Positions 54,857 through 64,000 of a stretch of 64,000 nt of DNA are shown piece by piece. The notes under the pieces were generated by a model. The model did no database searches. It was not told the DNA's origin and was given only the letters and a program-made list of their open reading frames with translations. The stretch is taken from positions 8,184,001 through 8,248,000 of the forward strand of contig NC_035790.1 of assembly GCF_001653235.2 (NCBI RefSeq). Reading direction: 5' to 3'. Each line of letters begins with the position of its first letter. Within the stretch, counting starts at the first letter, position 1. The stretch comes from Pochonia chlamydosporia 170 (Eukaryota > Ascomycota > Sordariomycetes > Hypocreales > Clavicipitaceae). Made by a program: the position numbers and the translations under genes.

Positions 54857-55692
54857 GTATGAGGAGTTGTCATTTTGAAAATTGTCTATTGGCGTTGGAA
54901 ACGAACGTCGGCGGTCTTGTCCGTCCCGGCAGGCGTCATTACCAAGGAGAAACGACACTGGCAAACTACCTGACAGAGGATTCTATTTATAAGCTCTGTA
55001 CTGCCTACCAGGAGGAACAGCGATCCGCATACCAAAGAGACTTGTCAACAACAGAGGGTCGGTGGACGGTGCAGTTCCGTTGTTTGGAACGGAGGGCCCG
55101 GGTAGCCGACATTGAACATGTTGGAATGGGGACAAGAGAATGGATATGAAATTGATACCCTACAGATCTGGCAAAGTGTTTTGTCTGGTGGGGTGTTCAA
55201 AGACCTGTTTGATTTGTTTGATGGAGTTGAGCATTCCAGGCGAAGTTGCATGCCCACGTTGTTCGTGGCTCGTAATTGGCAAAGTTGCTAGCGAGGTTTA
55301 CGGGAAGGGCAAAGATACCTTATGAAGATGCACGAAGACACAATTTATACACAGATATCCCCAAGAACATATTATATTCATTTAATACACGGCTTTTGCT
55401 GCGTTGCAAGTTGATGCACGTCATGTGACTGGGATGGGTCATTCTTTTGTGCGAGTGTGAGGTGTGACTGATTCAGACACATAATCTGGTGCATCAATTT
55501 GCACAAGGCCCTTCAATCCATTTTTTGAGCAGATGCGCTCATTCTAACCATTCTAACCATCTAGGAAGACTCTACGGCATCGCGACCCCCTGACATATGT
55601 GCGTGCGTTAGTTTGACCCACGTATGACCATGCTCGCAGTCGCAGTCGTTGCGCAACTGGAATGATGGGATTGGTCACAAAACTCAGACAGG
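54857..55692. other. Intergenic, no gene recognised
   Basis: Short frames only (for example 54844-55149), overlapping the 3' end of the previous gene; nothing supportable. Confidence 0.55.
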
Positions 55693-55701
55693 TATATAAA
55701 G
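55693..55701 (+). promoter_or_regulatory. TATA-like box upstream of tRNA-Gln
   Basis: TATATAAAG about 58 bases before the tRNA, identical to the element before the other tRNA gene. Its distance is larger than usual for pol III positioning, so function is uncertain. Confidence 0.35.
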
Positions 55702-55758
55702 AACAATAAATCCCTCTGCATCCAACAATTGGTCACCGGCCTACAACACGATTCGTGG

Positions 55759-55848
55759 GGCCCGCTAGTCTAGGGGTTATGACGTTGGATTTTGACTACG
55801 TAGTCAGCTTGCCTTCCAAAGACATCAGTTCGAATCTGGTGCGGGCCT
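55759..55848 (+). tRNA. tRNA-Gln(UUG) with 18-nt intron
   Basis: Acceptor GGCCCGC pairs perfectly with GCGGGCC, D stem GTC/GAC, anticodon stem TTGGA/TCCAA, anticodon TTG at 55792-55794, T stem ATCAG/CTGGT with loop TTCGAAT, discriminator T. An 18-nt intron at 55796-55813 follows position 37. A long T-run terminator starts at 55848. Internal B box GTTCGAATC is intact. Reads CAA codons. Confidence 0.93.
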
Positions 55849-56529
55849 TTGTTTTTTGTTTTTTTTCTCGACGTTTGAGACGGTGTGGGAATGGTTTTTT
55901 GTGAATATGTATTTGGTGTGAGATGTGCTTAATTTTTTTTTTTTTATCTTTTTATTACAAGTGAGACATGGTTCCTGGTGCTTGTGGCGTGATGAGATTG
56001 AGGCGTTGAATTGACTGACCAGGATAAACTTACTTTCTATGGGTGAGTAGCCCAGTGAAATGGTTAACCTGCTTATTTGTTGATGAAATGTAAAAAAGTA
56101 GCTATTGCATTTCCGAGGAGTTCTTTTGTGTCTCTTTTCTTAAGTCTTTTTTGCCCTTGAAGTTGTCTGCTGTGGTTGTTGGACGACTAGGGCCTTATGA
56201 CTCGTGATGTTGGAAGTAGTTTGTTCAAAGATGATGCACGAATTCCTGCTTCAACACAAAATGCAATTCATTGAATCCTCATCACCTGGCATAATCTGCT
56301 GATAATTCCGGACTAGCTATCGTCTCTTAGTCAGTCTTGCTGATGAAACACCTCTTACAAGGTTCTGTTCTGAGACCCGCTTTCTTCCTTATAACATGAT
56401 CCCATTTATTACACAGCTGAGGGATTCGCAAGCCACTGCCCAGACATTCAGCTCCTCACCATCTGACTCCTGCCTCTAGTCGACTTGAACGACCGTCGGG
56501 ACTTGCGGTGATACACATGCCCATTCACA
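55849..56529. other. Intergenic upstream of F-box gene
   Basis: AT-rich with a T-run near 55931; no gene recognised. Confidence 0.6.
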
Positions 56530-57792
56530 ATGACGCAGCTGATTGACCTGCCGCTCGAGACCCTTCACCATATCGCTTGGCAACTATCGTCGCGGTATAG
56601 AGAGTCAGCACAAGATGTGCAACAAGAGTTCCAGGATGGCCTGACCTTTGCCCGGCATTCAGAAAAATTGACAGCCCTGTCTCGACTATCACGAACGTGC
56701 AGACATTTGAGAGACATAGTACAGCCGATTCTCTTCCACAGCGTGTTTGATACGGAACAGACTTGCGTCTCTCTCATCACCACCCTGAACAAACGGCCTG
56801 ATCTTGCCAATGCCGTGGCCGAGTTGCAGGTACAGGGAAAAGGTGTATCCGATGACTGTGATCCAGCTACAACTGAGCCATCAAAAGAACAGTCCATGTT
56901 GATTGAGTTACTATCGCGGCATTTCCAGACCGAGACGCAGCAACCACCTTCACTAAATGGCGACGAGTCTACAACCAAAGTCAACCCCTACGCCGCGCTA
57001 CTTATTGCCCTGACCCCCAATGTCAAGAGGCTGCATGTTGAAGTTGGCTATTGGGGCCTCCCGACATACCAGCCAGGCTCACTGCGCTGTCTCAAAGAGC
57101 TGTCACTAGCACACCAAGACACTGAGCTCGGTTTCGACCTGGCCGACTTTTACGGCGTTGTTCAAGCTGCGCCTGCATTGGAAACACTCGGATGCCACAT
57201 GATTGCCAACGTCTCAAGTACACTCGTGCATGAAAATTTGACGAGTCTCCAAATCCAATATAGCTGTCTCACCAACGAGAACCTCCAACGTTTGGTGACG
57301 GAACTTCCGAAACTGGAGCGCTTCTCATACAGCTCTGCTGGCGCGGTGGTCAATGACGAGCCGGAAGCGACGCCCAGAGAAATATTCGAGGCTATACGTC
57401 TGAGAAGCAGCACTCTCAAGCACCTACACGTAGACCTGCAACTGGCCGTGTACATGGAGGAGCCGGGCGAGCGGGACATTATTCCCAGCTTGGCATGTAT
57501 GCAAGCGCTGCAGACGTTGGAGATTTCGGCGTTGGCACTGGCCGTGGACGGTGAAGCGACGGACGGAAATGTCCTGACTAATGCTTTGCCGTCGAGTATT
57601 CGTAGCTTTACGCTGCTTGATCCGCATGGCTGTATGACTGAAGATATCAGCCGACTCGCAGAGGCGGAGCGGTTTCCTCTTTTGAAAGAGGTTAGCTTTT
57701 ATCATCCGTCGAATCAGCCTTTGGAGATTGCGACGGAGCCGTTTGTGTCGAGGGGTATTCGCTGTTCTAATAAGGGGCCGTTTTCTTGGTAA
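56530..57792 (+). CDS. F-box protein
   Basis: Intronless 420-residue protein. The N-terminus is an F-box (LIDLPLETLHHIAWQLSSR, then LSRLSRTCRHLRDIVQPILF), the module that links substrate receptors to Skp1 in SCF ubiquitin ligases. The rest has leucine-rich-repeat character (LRCLKELSLAHQDTELGF, LTSLQIQYSCLTNENLQRL, LQTLEISALAL, FPLLKEVSFYHPS), fitting a substrate-binding LRR array. Target unknown. F-box/LRR genes are numerous and variable in filamentous fungi, so no orthologue is named. Confidence 0.9.
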   Translation: MTQLIDLPLETLHHIAWQLSSRYRESAQDVQQEFQDGLTFARHSEKLTALSRLSRTCRHLRDIVQPILFHSVFDTEQTCVSLITTLNKRPDLANAVAELQVQGKGVSDDCDPATTEPSKEQSMLIELLSRHFQTETQQPPSLNGDESTTKVNPYAALLIALTPNVKRLHVEVGYWGLPTYQPGSLRCLKELSLAHQDTELGFDLADFYGVVQAAPALETLGCHMIANVSSTLVHENLTSLQIQYSCLTNENLQRLVTELPKLERFSYSSAGAVVNDEPEATPREIFEAIRLRSSTLKHLHVDLQLAVYMEEPGERDIIPSLACMQALQTLEISALALAVDGEATDGNVLTNALPSSIRSFTLLDPHGCMTEDISRLAEAERFPLLKEVSFYHPSNQPLEIATEPFVSRGIRCSNKGPFSW

Positions 57793-58504
57793 GTTGGGAT
57801 TCTTGGTTGGCGTGTTGAAGCAGTTAGTGGACTGAAGTTGTGCATTTGTAAATTACATACGTAGCTGCAAGTCATGACCATTCAGCAAATTGTGAATTTG
57901 CCTTTGACTGCAGATCTAGAGGGTTGGTGTTGAAGTTGGCTGTCAATGCAGAGGTGCTTGTCTGGTTCAGATGGGATATGCGCGTCAAACTGAAAGCTTA
58001 TTGCACATGAATTCACAAAGCACTCGTAGCAGACGATACAGACCATAATATAAAGTCTTGGTTGAACTTGGCACGAAAGTGCCCCAGCGGCAAAGTTATC
58101 CCAATCCCAGTAGCTGTGTTTCCTGTAGTGGGCTAGCCATATAATCAGGAGTAATGGCTGAACCTCCCCAAGCGACCCGACCGTAATTTGCTTCGACAAG
58201 CAACGCCTTCAGATAACTGATCTAGAGCAATGGAGGAAAGTGTGAAAAAAAAAAAACCAGATTCGTTCATTGGCTGAGGCACTGGACCCATGGTCCGGTC
58301 CGCAGCATTGGTGTGACAACACCCGGCTGCCGTATATGGATATAAGTGAATGTGCTTAGCTGCGCAAGTACATACTATATTCATATTATCGTGCCTGGGT
58401 CTGAACTCCTAGCGCTATTGTCCAACGTCATATGCTGTCCAAGTGTATTGCATCTGGCGTTGCTGTCGTCTTCGTAGGCTTGGCGCGTAGCGACAATATC
58501 AATG
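57793..58504. other. Intergenic with one repeat copy
   Basis: Convergent spacer. Contains the repeat 57898-57960 and an A-run at about 58244. No gene recognised. Confidence 0.55.
57898..57960. repeat. Dispersed 63-bp repeat, copy A
   Basis: Matches 62749-62811 at 56 of 63 positions. Shared core GACTGCAGATCTAGAGGGTT and AAGTTGGCTGTCAAT. Similarity to the left is lost at once and to the right fades, so this is a remnant of a longer repeat. Confidence 0.8.
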
Positions 58505-59467
58505 CTATTTAACGGCATCCCTATATTAGCAGGCTGCAGCGTAGATAGAAACAGTAAATTAAAGGCCAAACTTACAACATAACAATAGGGAATAGGCACC
58601 CAAGCGCGTATATAAATGTATCAACCTGCGCAGTGACCGGCGAATCGTTCCCAATCATATTAAATGAGTAGGTTATGGTACGGGCAATCCCGATAAAGGC
58701 CATTGTGGCAACACGGATCTCAGTGCTACGCATAAGATAGCGGAACAGTTTACCGCCCTTTAGCCCGAACGCTGCTGACCGGAGCACGGCTCGGAACGCT
58801 TTGAACAAGTAAATAGCGGTTATGGATTCCGCTAATGCAATAGGAAGAAAGTAACCAATATGCAGACGGCTACTAAGGGTTGAATAAAACGCTATTGATA
58901 CTGTCTGGTCCAAAACAACACGTATGTTGACCGCTATTATGGCGACGCGGATTACCACAACAATAAGGATCAGCGACCAGAAAAGCGATAAGAAGAGAAT
59001 GCGATCGCCGCCGTAAAGGACGTTGGTTAGGATTATATATCCGTAGAATGGCAGTCCGGCTTCTTGGATCTAAATGAGGCCGATAAGACCATAAGCCGGT
59101 GAAATACATGTTAATCACCAAAAGTCAGAGATATAGAGATGCAGATGAAGAAGAATGGGGACAGAGACCAGTGGCTTGAGCTATTACTGCAAAACGACGC
59201 ACTTACCATCCAGGCGATGTCAGCGAGCACCAAAGCAACTGCCTGATTGATAGTAGGACAGTCGACAAAAGTCTGGTAGTAGTGCAAACCGTTGGCTATG
59301 GCACACGCAGCAGAGACGACGATTGGCACTAGGAGAAGAGCTGTAACTCTGCCCTTAATTCCTAAAACCAGAACACCAATAAAACATAGCGAGATACCAA
59401 TTGTACTTAGGATAGCCCAATTAGTATTAAAGTAAGGTAATGTAGCAGTAGTTGTAAAGTATGCCAT
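58505..59467 (-). CDS. Multi-span integral membrane protein (fungal, uncharacterised)
   Basis: Predicted about 256 residues from exons 59207-59467, 58576-59069 and a short tentative last exon 58505-58520. Hydrophobic spans include WAILSTIGISLCFIGVLVLG, VTALLLVPIVVSAACAIANG, INQAVALVLADIAWM, the stretch around LFLSLFWSLILIVVVIRVAI, and ALGCLFPIVML at the end. The charged loop KGGKLFRYLMRSTEIRVATM is typical of a fungal membrane-protein family often annotated only as integral membrane protein; function unknown. Intron 1 (59070-59206) joins IAWM to IQEAGLPFYGY in phase. The 3' end is the least certain part: a donor GTAAGT overlaps the stop codon of the unspliced frame. Confidence 0.7.
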
Positions 59468-59557
59468 TGTAGTTGGTGGTTAAGTAACAAATCCAAAGCA
59501 AAATAAATTCCCGAGGGAGGTAGGCCTGTATGATACATTATTCGGAGAGATGGTATT

Positions 59558-59566
59558 CTATTTATA
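59558..59566 (-). promoter_or_regulatory. TATA box of membrane protein gene
   Basis: On the minus strand TATAAATAG lies about 91 bases upstream of ATG 59467, a good TATA consensus at a distance normal for fungi. Confidence 0.5.
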
Positions 59567-62500
59567 CCAGATCCTACCAATCTAAGTTGAGGCAAGTATA
59601 CAGAGTAGACAAAAGACGTGTGAGCGGCCATGTCTTCAACATAAGGCTCCCTCTGACGTGTCTATCTAAAGCCAAGGAAGAACCAAACGAGAACAAAAGG
59701 TTGCGAGGCGAGCTTGCTTCCAAATTACAGGCAACGCACGGTCCTGTCTTCAATACTGGTTCAGCCCGCGATGGGAAGAGCATCATAGGCAGTCGGTGGC
59801 CCTGACTCAAACGTTTTAAGCCACCCTACGAGGGAAGTCCCCGATATTGGCTTGGCTCTTGCTCTCGCTTCTGTTCCGCCTGGCAGGACCATCAACAACG
59901 GTGATTGGCTGTATGGAGCTACAAGAAACTCCCCGAGCTCTCCTCTTCCTGTTTTGTCTTTTTCTTTCCTCTAGGTGTCCTGGCCGATAATTCAGGGGTT
60001 AGATTGTACGTAGTGTCTGCAAAGAGTAACATACTTTCCGCCACCTTTTTTTGTAAACCACGAAGCAAGCTGCGCCAACTCGCATAGAGCCCAGAGCCCA
60101 ATCCAACGGAACCACCCAGGCTGATGGAGGCGTCTTTGTGGCGCTTAGGGCTGCTGGTGGTCTAGTGAGATCGATAAATGTGAAACGAGCTGGAGGTGGC
60201 TGGTTGTCTGAATTGGAACAGGAGCCTGACAGCATCCAACCATTCACCCTCAGCTTTCAGTGTTGCCCTATCCTCGTCAAGCCTCCGTTGTGGCATGAGC
60301 AACGAAGTAGCAGTCAAAGGCGTCAACGGTTATGAATTTCGGAGCTGAGTCCGGCCGCATCCATCACAAAGAATTATCAGGAACCCTGCTGTTGTATCAG
60401 ATGTGTTCCAGGATTGAAATAGCTGATGTAGATAGCTTGATAGGCGTAAAATGGTCTTAATTAACCTAGCTAAATAGATTAAATCAAGGATCATGCCCAC
60501 GATTAATTTGACATGGCTTGCCACGTCGTGATAATACCCTGCAGCAAGGAAGTAGACAAAGCAATGGCCTAATGATGCGTAGAATCTTCGAGTTGTTATG
60601 GAGATCTGACGGTTTTCGTATGTACTTTTCGAAAATATCTTTCAGGAGATGTGTCTTCTCGTCTCCCGCTTGCATCCCCCCTGGGATGTCGCAGCCCAAG
60701 CTCCATCGGCGTTGATTAATCAAACTCACTAACTCTAGTCCCTTGCATGCCATCGTAAACAAATAGTCCTGCCCCTGTCACAATCCGGGGAACCTGTGTC
60801 CGGATCCTTCCATCTGTCGAAAGCTCTAACGGATGTTACCGAGACTGTCTACCCAACGGCCCTGATGTGCCGAAGAGGCGATGCCGCCACGCGACCACGA
60901 GTCAGCGACATTCTTCATCTGCCGCTTCGAATCATCCGTCTCCAATCAATGTAATTAGCCACAGGTGTGCTATATCATATATCATTTCGAATTCGGTCTC
61001 CTCTTGTGTCGATTTGACCCCGCGCCTCGATGAGCCCGCCATCTCCTCGATGAAGATGCAGGCCACCTACCTAACCCAGCGCATCGAATGCCCTGGTCGC
61101 GTGGGAGTTGTCGATGGGAGACGAAATTGGGATAAATGTCCACCAGTTGACATGGTCCAGCGTGCATGGGTTTCTTCTATCTTCCCTGCCCATGCCCGGT
61201 GGAGGCGTAACAGCCAGAGAGTGGTATCTAAGGGTAACTATAATGCAATGGCCACGGACACAGGGCTGATCAAGTGATACGTCACCGCAATGTCGATAGG
61301 GCTGGCGTCTGGGTTTAGTTCTGGTCTGATTGTTCTGACGGCAGCAGTGTTGGTCCCCGACTCTCTCGTATCGACTAGGTCTGACTTGATGGCCTATATC
61401 ACGAGAAGCACAGAATCACCAGACATTCATATACCTGGGGAAGAGATCAGGCAATGCAGCCCTATGATCAGATTGGCTGACATGCTGATATGCCTGGTCG
61501 ATACCACAGCGCTACATCTAGACAAATCGACCCATGTTGTAGGTTTCCCACCTAACGGACACATCAATGGGGCTTGGGTGTTCGAAGATGAATACATCAT
61601 TTACACATTGCCAACTGTAGCGAATGTGAATACTCCCTCCCTCAGGATGGACTCTGCCACATGTAAGTAGTTGGCACGACCATCTTAGCAGGTCTTCAGA
61701 AACTCTTCATAGGTCATGGACGAAGATGTACTATTAATAGTATCCCAAAACTACAAGCCCCGCCGATCCCGAACTGGAAGGCAATCATGTCTGGGTGGCT
61801 GTATAAACTATACATCACATCTACAAAATAATGTACTGTAAGCCCCAAATCGCGGAAGAGCGTTGATCTAATCACAGAGCACTAGTTCTTGTCCATCTAC
61901 CTAGTTAGAAGCTTAGACATTGCCTTATCCCTGAGACCTTCGCCATCTGTACTCCGTCTAGAGTGAATGTTAGCTAGCACTTAACTGGGTAGCTTATCAG
62001 CGCCGAATCACAACCTCTACCAACTCATATCTGCCGACCCTTGAACATCATGAAGAGCCGTGTCAAAATGAACTGTCAGTTTTCCTGTGGAAGCCACTAC
62101 CAAGCCACTGAGCGACTACTGTGCGCCCACCGAGGTGACACTAGTCATTCAATGTTTTCATCCGCCTCTCCGTCACTCCGGCGAACAAGCTACTGGGTCC
62201 AACCCGCGGAGGCTTTGCGCCATGTCACAGCCAGTTCCGGAATTTGCGACGTTTTCCCAATATTCATAGTTGGCAACGTTCAACAGTGGAAATTCAAAGT
62301 GCCATGCAGTATCGAAAGAGGGAAAAGACACCAATCCCACGAGTTAGCTTTGTGTGGCTTTCGCTTATACATTGTCGCACAATAGGAACCATTGACGCTT
62401 ACGAATAAAGGTGTGATATCGCGTCATATCCTGGAAGCGTTTCCACGGCTCTATGGTATACGACATGTCCATGTTTTGATTTAGTATGAACTTTCCCTCC

Positions 62501-62748
62501 GGCTTGAAGGGTTAGAGCTGGGTGAATTGCCTGTTAACCTTGTCACTATCATGTTGTTTCCTCTTTCTAGATGTTTCCCGCCGATAAAGTACAGTTGTGT
62601 TTCAACGAAGGTGATCCTGGTTAGCAGCTGTTGATGACTGATAATAATACATTGCAGAAAAAGGGTGTCCCTCGGACTTTACCACCGGCCGGACAGCCAA
62701 GTGTCTCACGGGTTGAACCGACGATTAGTCTGACTTCTGCCAGTCAAT

Positions 62749-62811
62749 TTACCTTCGACTGCAGATCTAGAGGGTTAGAGTTAAAGTTGGCTGTCAATAT
62801 AGAGGTGCTTG
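62749..62811. repeat. Dispersed 63-bp repeat, copy B
   Basis: Partner of 57898-57960. Four of seven differences are G in copy A to A in copy B and one more is C to T, so this copy looks more mutated in a transition-biased way. Confidence 0.8.
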
Positions 62812-63033
62812 CCGCCTCAAAACTAGATAATACAGGCATTACAAAAACCGGCTATCGCACATGCGTTTACAACCGGATAGCACAGTGTGGTTGACAACAG
62901 CGGAATGTAGCAGACGACAGCAGGCCGTAGGACCACCTTGGACAAGTTATATTAAAGGAAGTATGAAAGCTACTCACTCCTACTCAACCATTTGAATGTA
63001 CGCCAAACTCCAACACACAACCAAGTCCCAAAC

Positions 63034-63719
63034 CTAAGTCACCTTTTTCGCAGCCTTGCCACTATTCATCGTATAATACACTGGCAGAAACATCAACGAC
63101 AACACCACACAGAGCCACGTACTAAACAGCTGCCACAGCCGCCACAGCCACTGTCCCACGCGAGGCACCAAAAACTGCACACAGTCATTCATCTGGTAAA
63201 AGTCCTCCTGCGATGAAATGTAGTATTTCGCACGCTCTTGACCTGGGCCCGAAAGGGCTGTTGTTCCATTGGAGGACTGCGACGTTCGTTGCTCGAGCTT
63301 TAGGACGGTAATAAGGGAGACATCTGCCCGGTACAAGGGAACGAACCAGACGGCAAAGGTTTGGTGGATGTTTACAAACAGGCAGTTTGTGGACTGATTG
63401 AAAACGGCAGACTCAATCGTGATGTCGATGGTTGGGCTGAGGGTCCGGTACCATCGGTAGATGCAGAGAAGGATCCATCGGGAGTCAATGTTGCGGGCGA
63501 AGGGGATAGTTCCTTTTTTGAATGACGGCACATGGCAGAAGGGGTGAGTGAAGGAGGCGTCTGAGACGAAGAATTTGTTGAGGGTGTCGAGCTGTTCTCC
63601 GGGGGAGCCCGTGGTGAGTGTCTGTATGATTGATCCAATTTCGCGGACTTTAGTTGTTAGTTGTAGGGCCTGGTCTACAGTCATTGATTGAGACGATGTG
63701 ACTTACCTGGATGCTCCAT
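63034..63719 (-). CDS. SigF-like NTF2-fold protein with C-terminal membrane span
   Basis: 208 residues from a 13-nt first exon (63707-63719, MEHP plus one base) and exon 2 63034-63647; intron 59 nt (GTAAGT..AAAG with CTAAC branch site). The fold is that of fungal SigF-like NTF2 proteins: REIGSIIQTLTTGSPGEQLD, DASFTHPFCHVPSF, RWILLCIYRWYRTLSPTIDI, and the paired strands LFVNIHQTFAVWFVPLYRAD. A hydrophobic C-terminal helix (FSTWLCVVLSLMFLPVYYTM) suggests membrane anchoring with a short basic tail. Function unknown. The first exon replaces a longer but atypical start at 63684, because splicing gives the expected N-terminus. Confidence 0.85.
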
Positions 63720-64000
63720 GATGAATGCCTGAAGATGATGAAAGATTGAAGTTGGGTGGTTGTTGGTTGATGGGGTTGATAAAGAAGTTGAAGGTGCAGA
63801 TAAAAGTCAGTTCATCAAGTCAACTGGTACCTGCAACGTATCAAACGGGGCTAGATGACCTCGTGCAAAGCTAGTGTGGTGGTGACTTTTGTCTCTTGTG
63901 ATGATCTCGACCCACACAGCAAAATCAATTACACCATTCCAACAGCGCAAACAGCTCTTATCAACTGCGCCTCTGGCCCATTTTAACATGGCGAATTGAC
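63720..64000. other. Upstream region of the SigF-like gene
   Basis: Promoter-side sequence to the window edge; no gene recognised. Confidence 0.6.

Larger units (their letters stand above)
59468..63033. other. 3.6-kb gene-poor region
   Basis: No gene accepted. Frames such as 61290-61670 (127 codons, with VSTRSDLMAYITRSTESPD) and 62041-62385 have no recognisable domains. Contains the second copy of the dispersed repeat (62749-62811). Resembles the accessory DNA at the window start, but without clear transposon ends. Confidence 0.5.

Overview
The window looks like nuclear DNA of a filamentous ascomycete. The evidence is many short (43-216 nt) GT..AG introns in conserved eukaryotic genes, fungus-specific families (AKR1-type DHHC transferase, App1 phosphatase, DUF7025-type AAA ATPases, SigF-like NTF2 proteins), intron-bearing tRNA genes, and decayed DNA whose stop codons look like repeat-induced point mutation (TGG to TAG). 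A Sordariomycete, possibly Hypocreales, is my inference from protein flavour only.

Layout. 1-447 is the 5' end of a zinc alcohol dehydrogenase leaving the window. 3.5-4.9 kb holds the mitochondrial phosphate carrier, with a MITE in its second intron. About 5-13.7 kb is a repeat-rich, gene-dead island. It holds a decayed SNF2-type ATPase with a second truncated copy, a fragment of a DNA2/NAM7-type (SF1) helicase, a complete but mutated Tc1/mariner element with TA target duplications, and three related MITEs. 13.8-16.3 kb carries an intact four-exon AAA+ ATPase. 17.1-20.0 kb carries two tandem SET-domain modules read into each other, the first with a one-base frameshift. 20-22.4 kb is mostly relic sequence.

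From 22.4 to 63.7 kb the DNA is mostly ordinary gene-rich sequence: M28 aminopeptidase, cystathionine beta-synthase, SRP receptor beta, AKR1 palmitoyltransferase, a tRNA with intron, a secreted aspartic protease, a secreted NlpC/P60 protein of bacterial type, a GFA-domain protein, a single-pass membrane protein, App1, DRS1 RNA helicase, EB1/Bim1, Vam7, a large proline-rich membrane protein, tRNA-Gln(UUG), an F-box protein, a multi-span membrane protein and a SigF-like NTF2 protein. The housekeeping genes serve separate processes (mitochondrial phosphate import, transsulfuration, secretion, ribosome assembly, microtubules, vacuole fusion), and I see no biosynthetic cluster. Splice sites were read by eye, using frame continuity and family conservation. 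All family names are from recall of motifs, with no database search.
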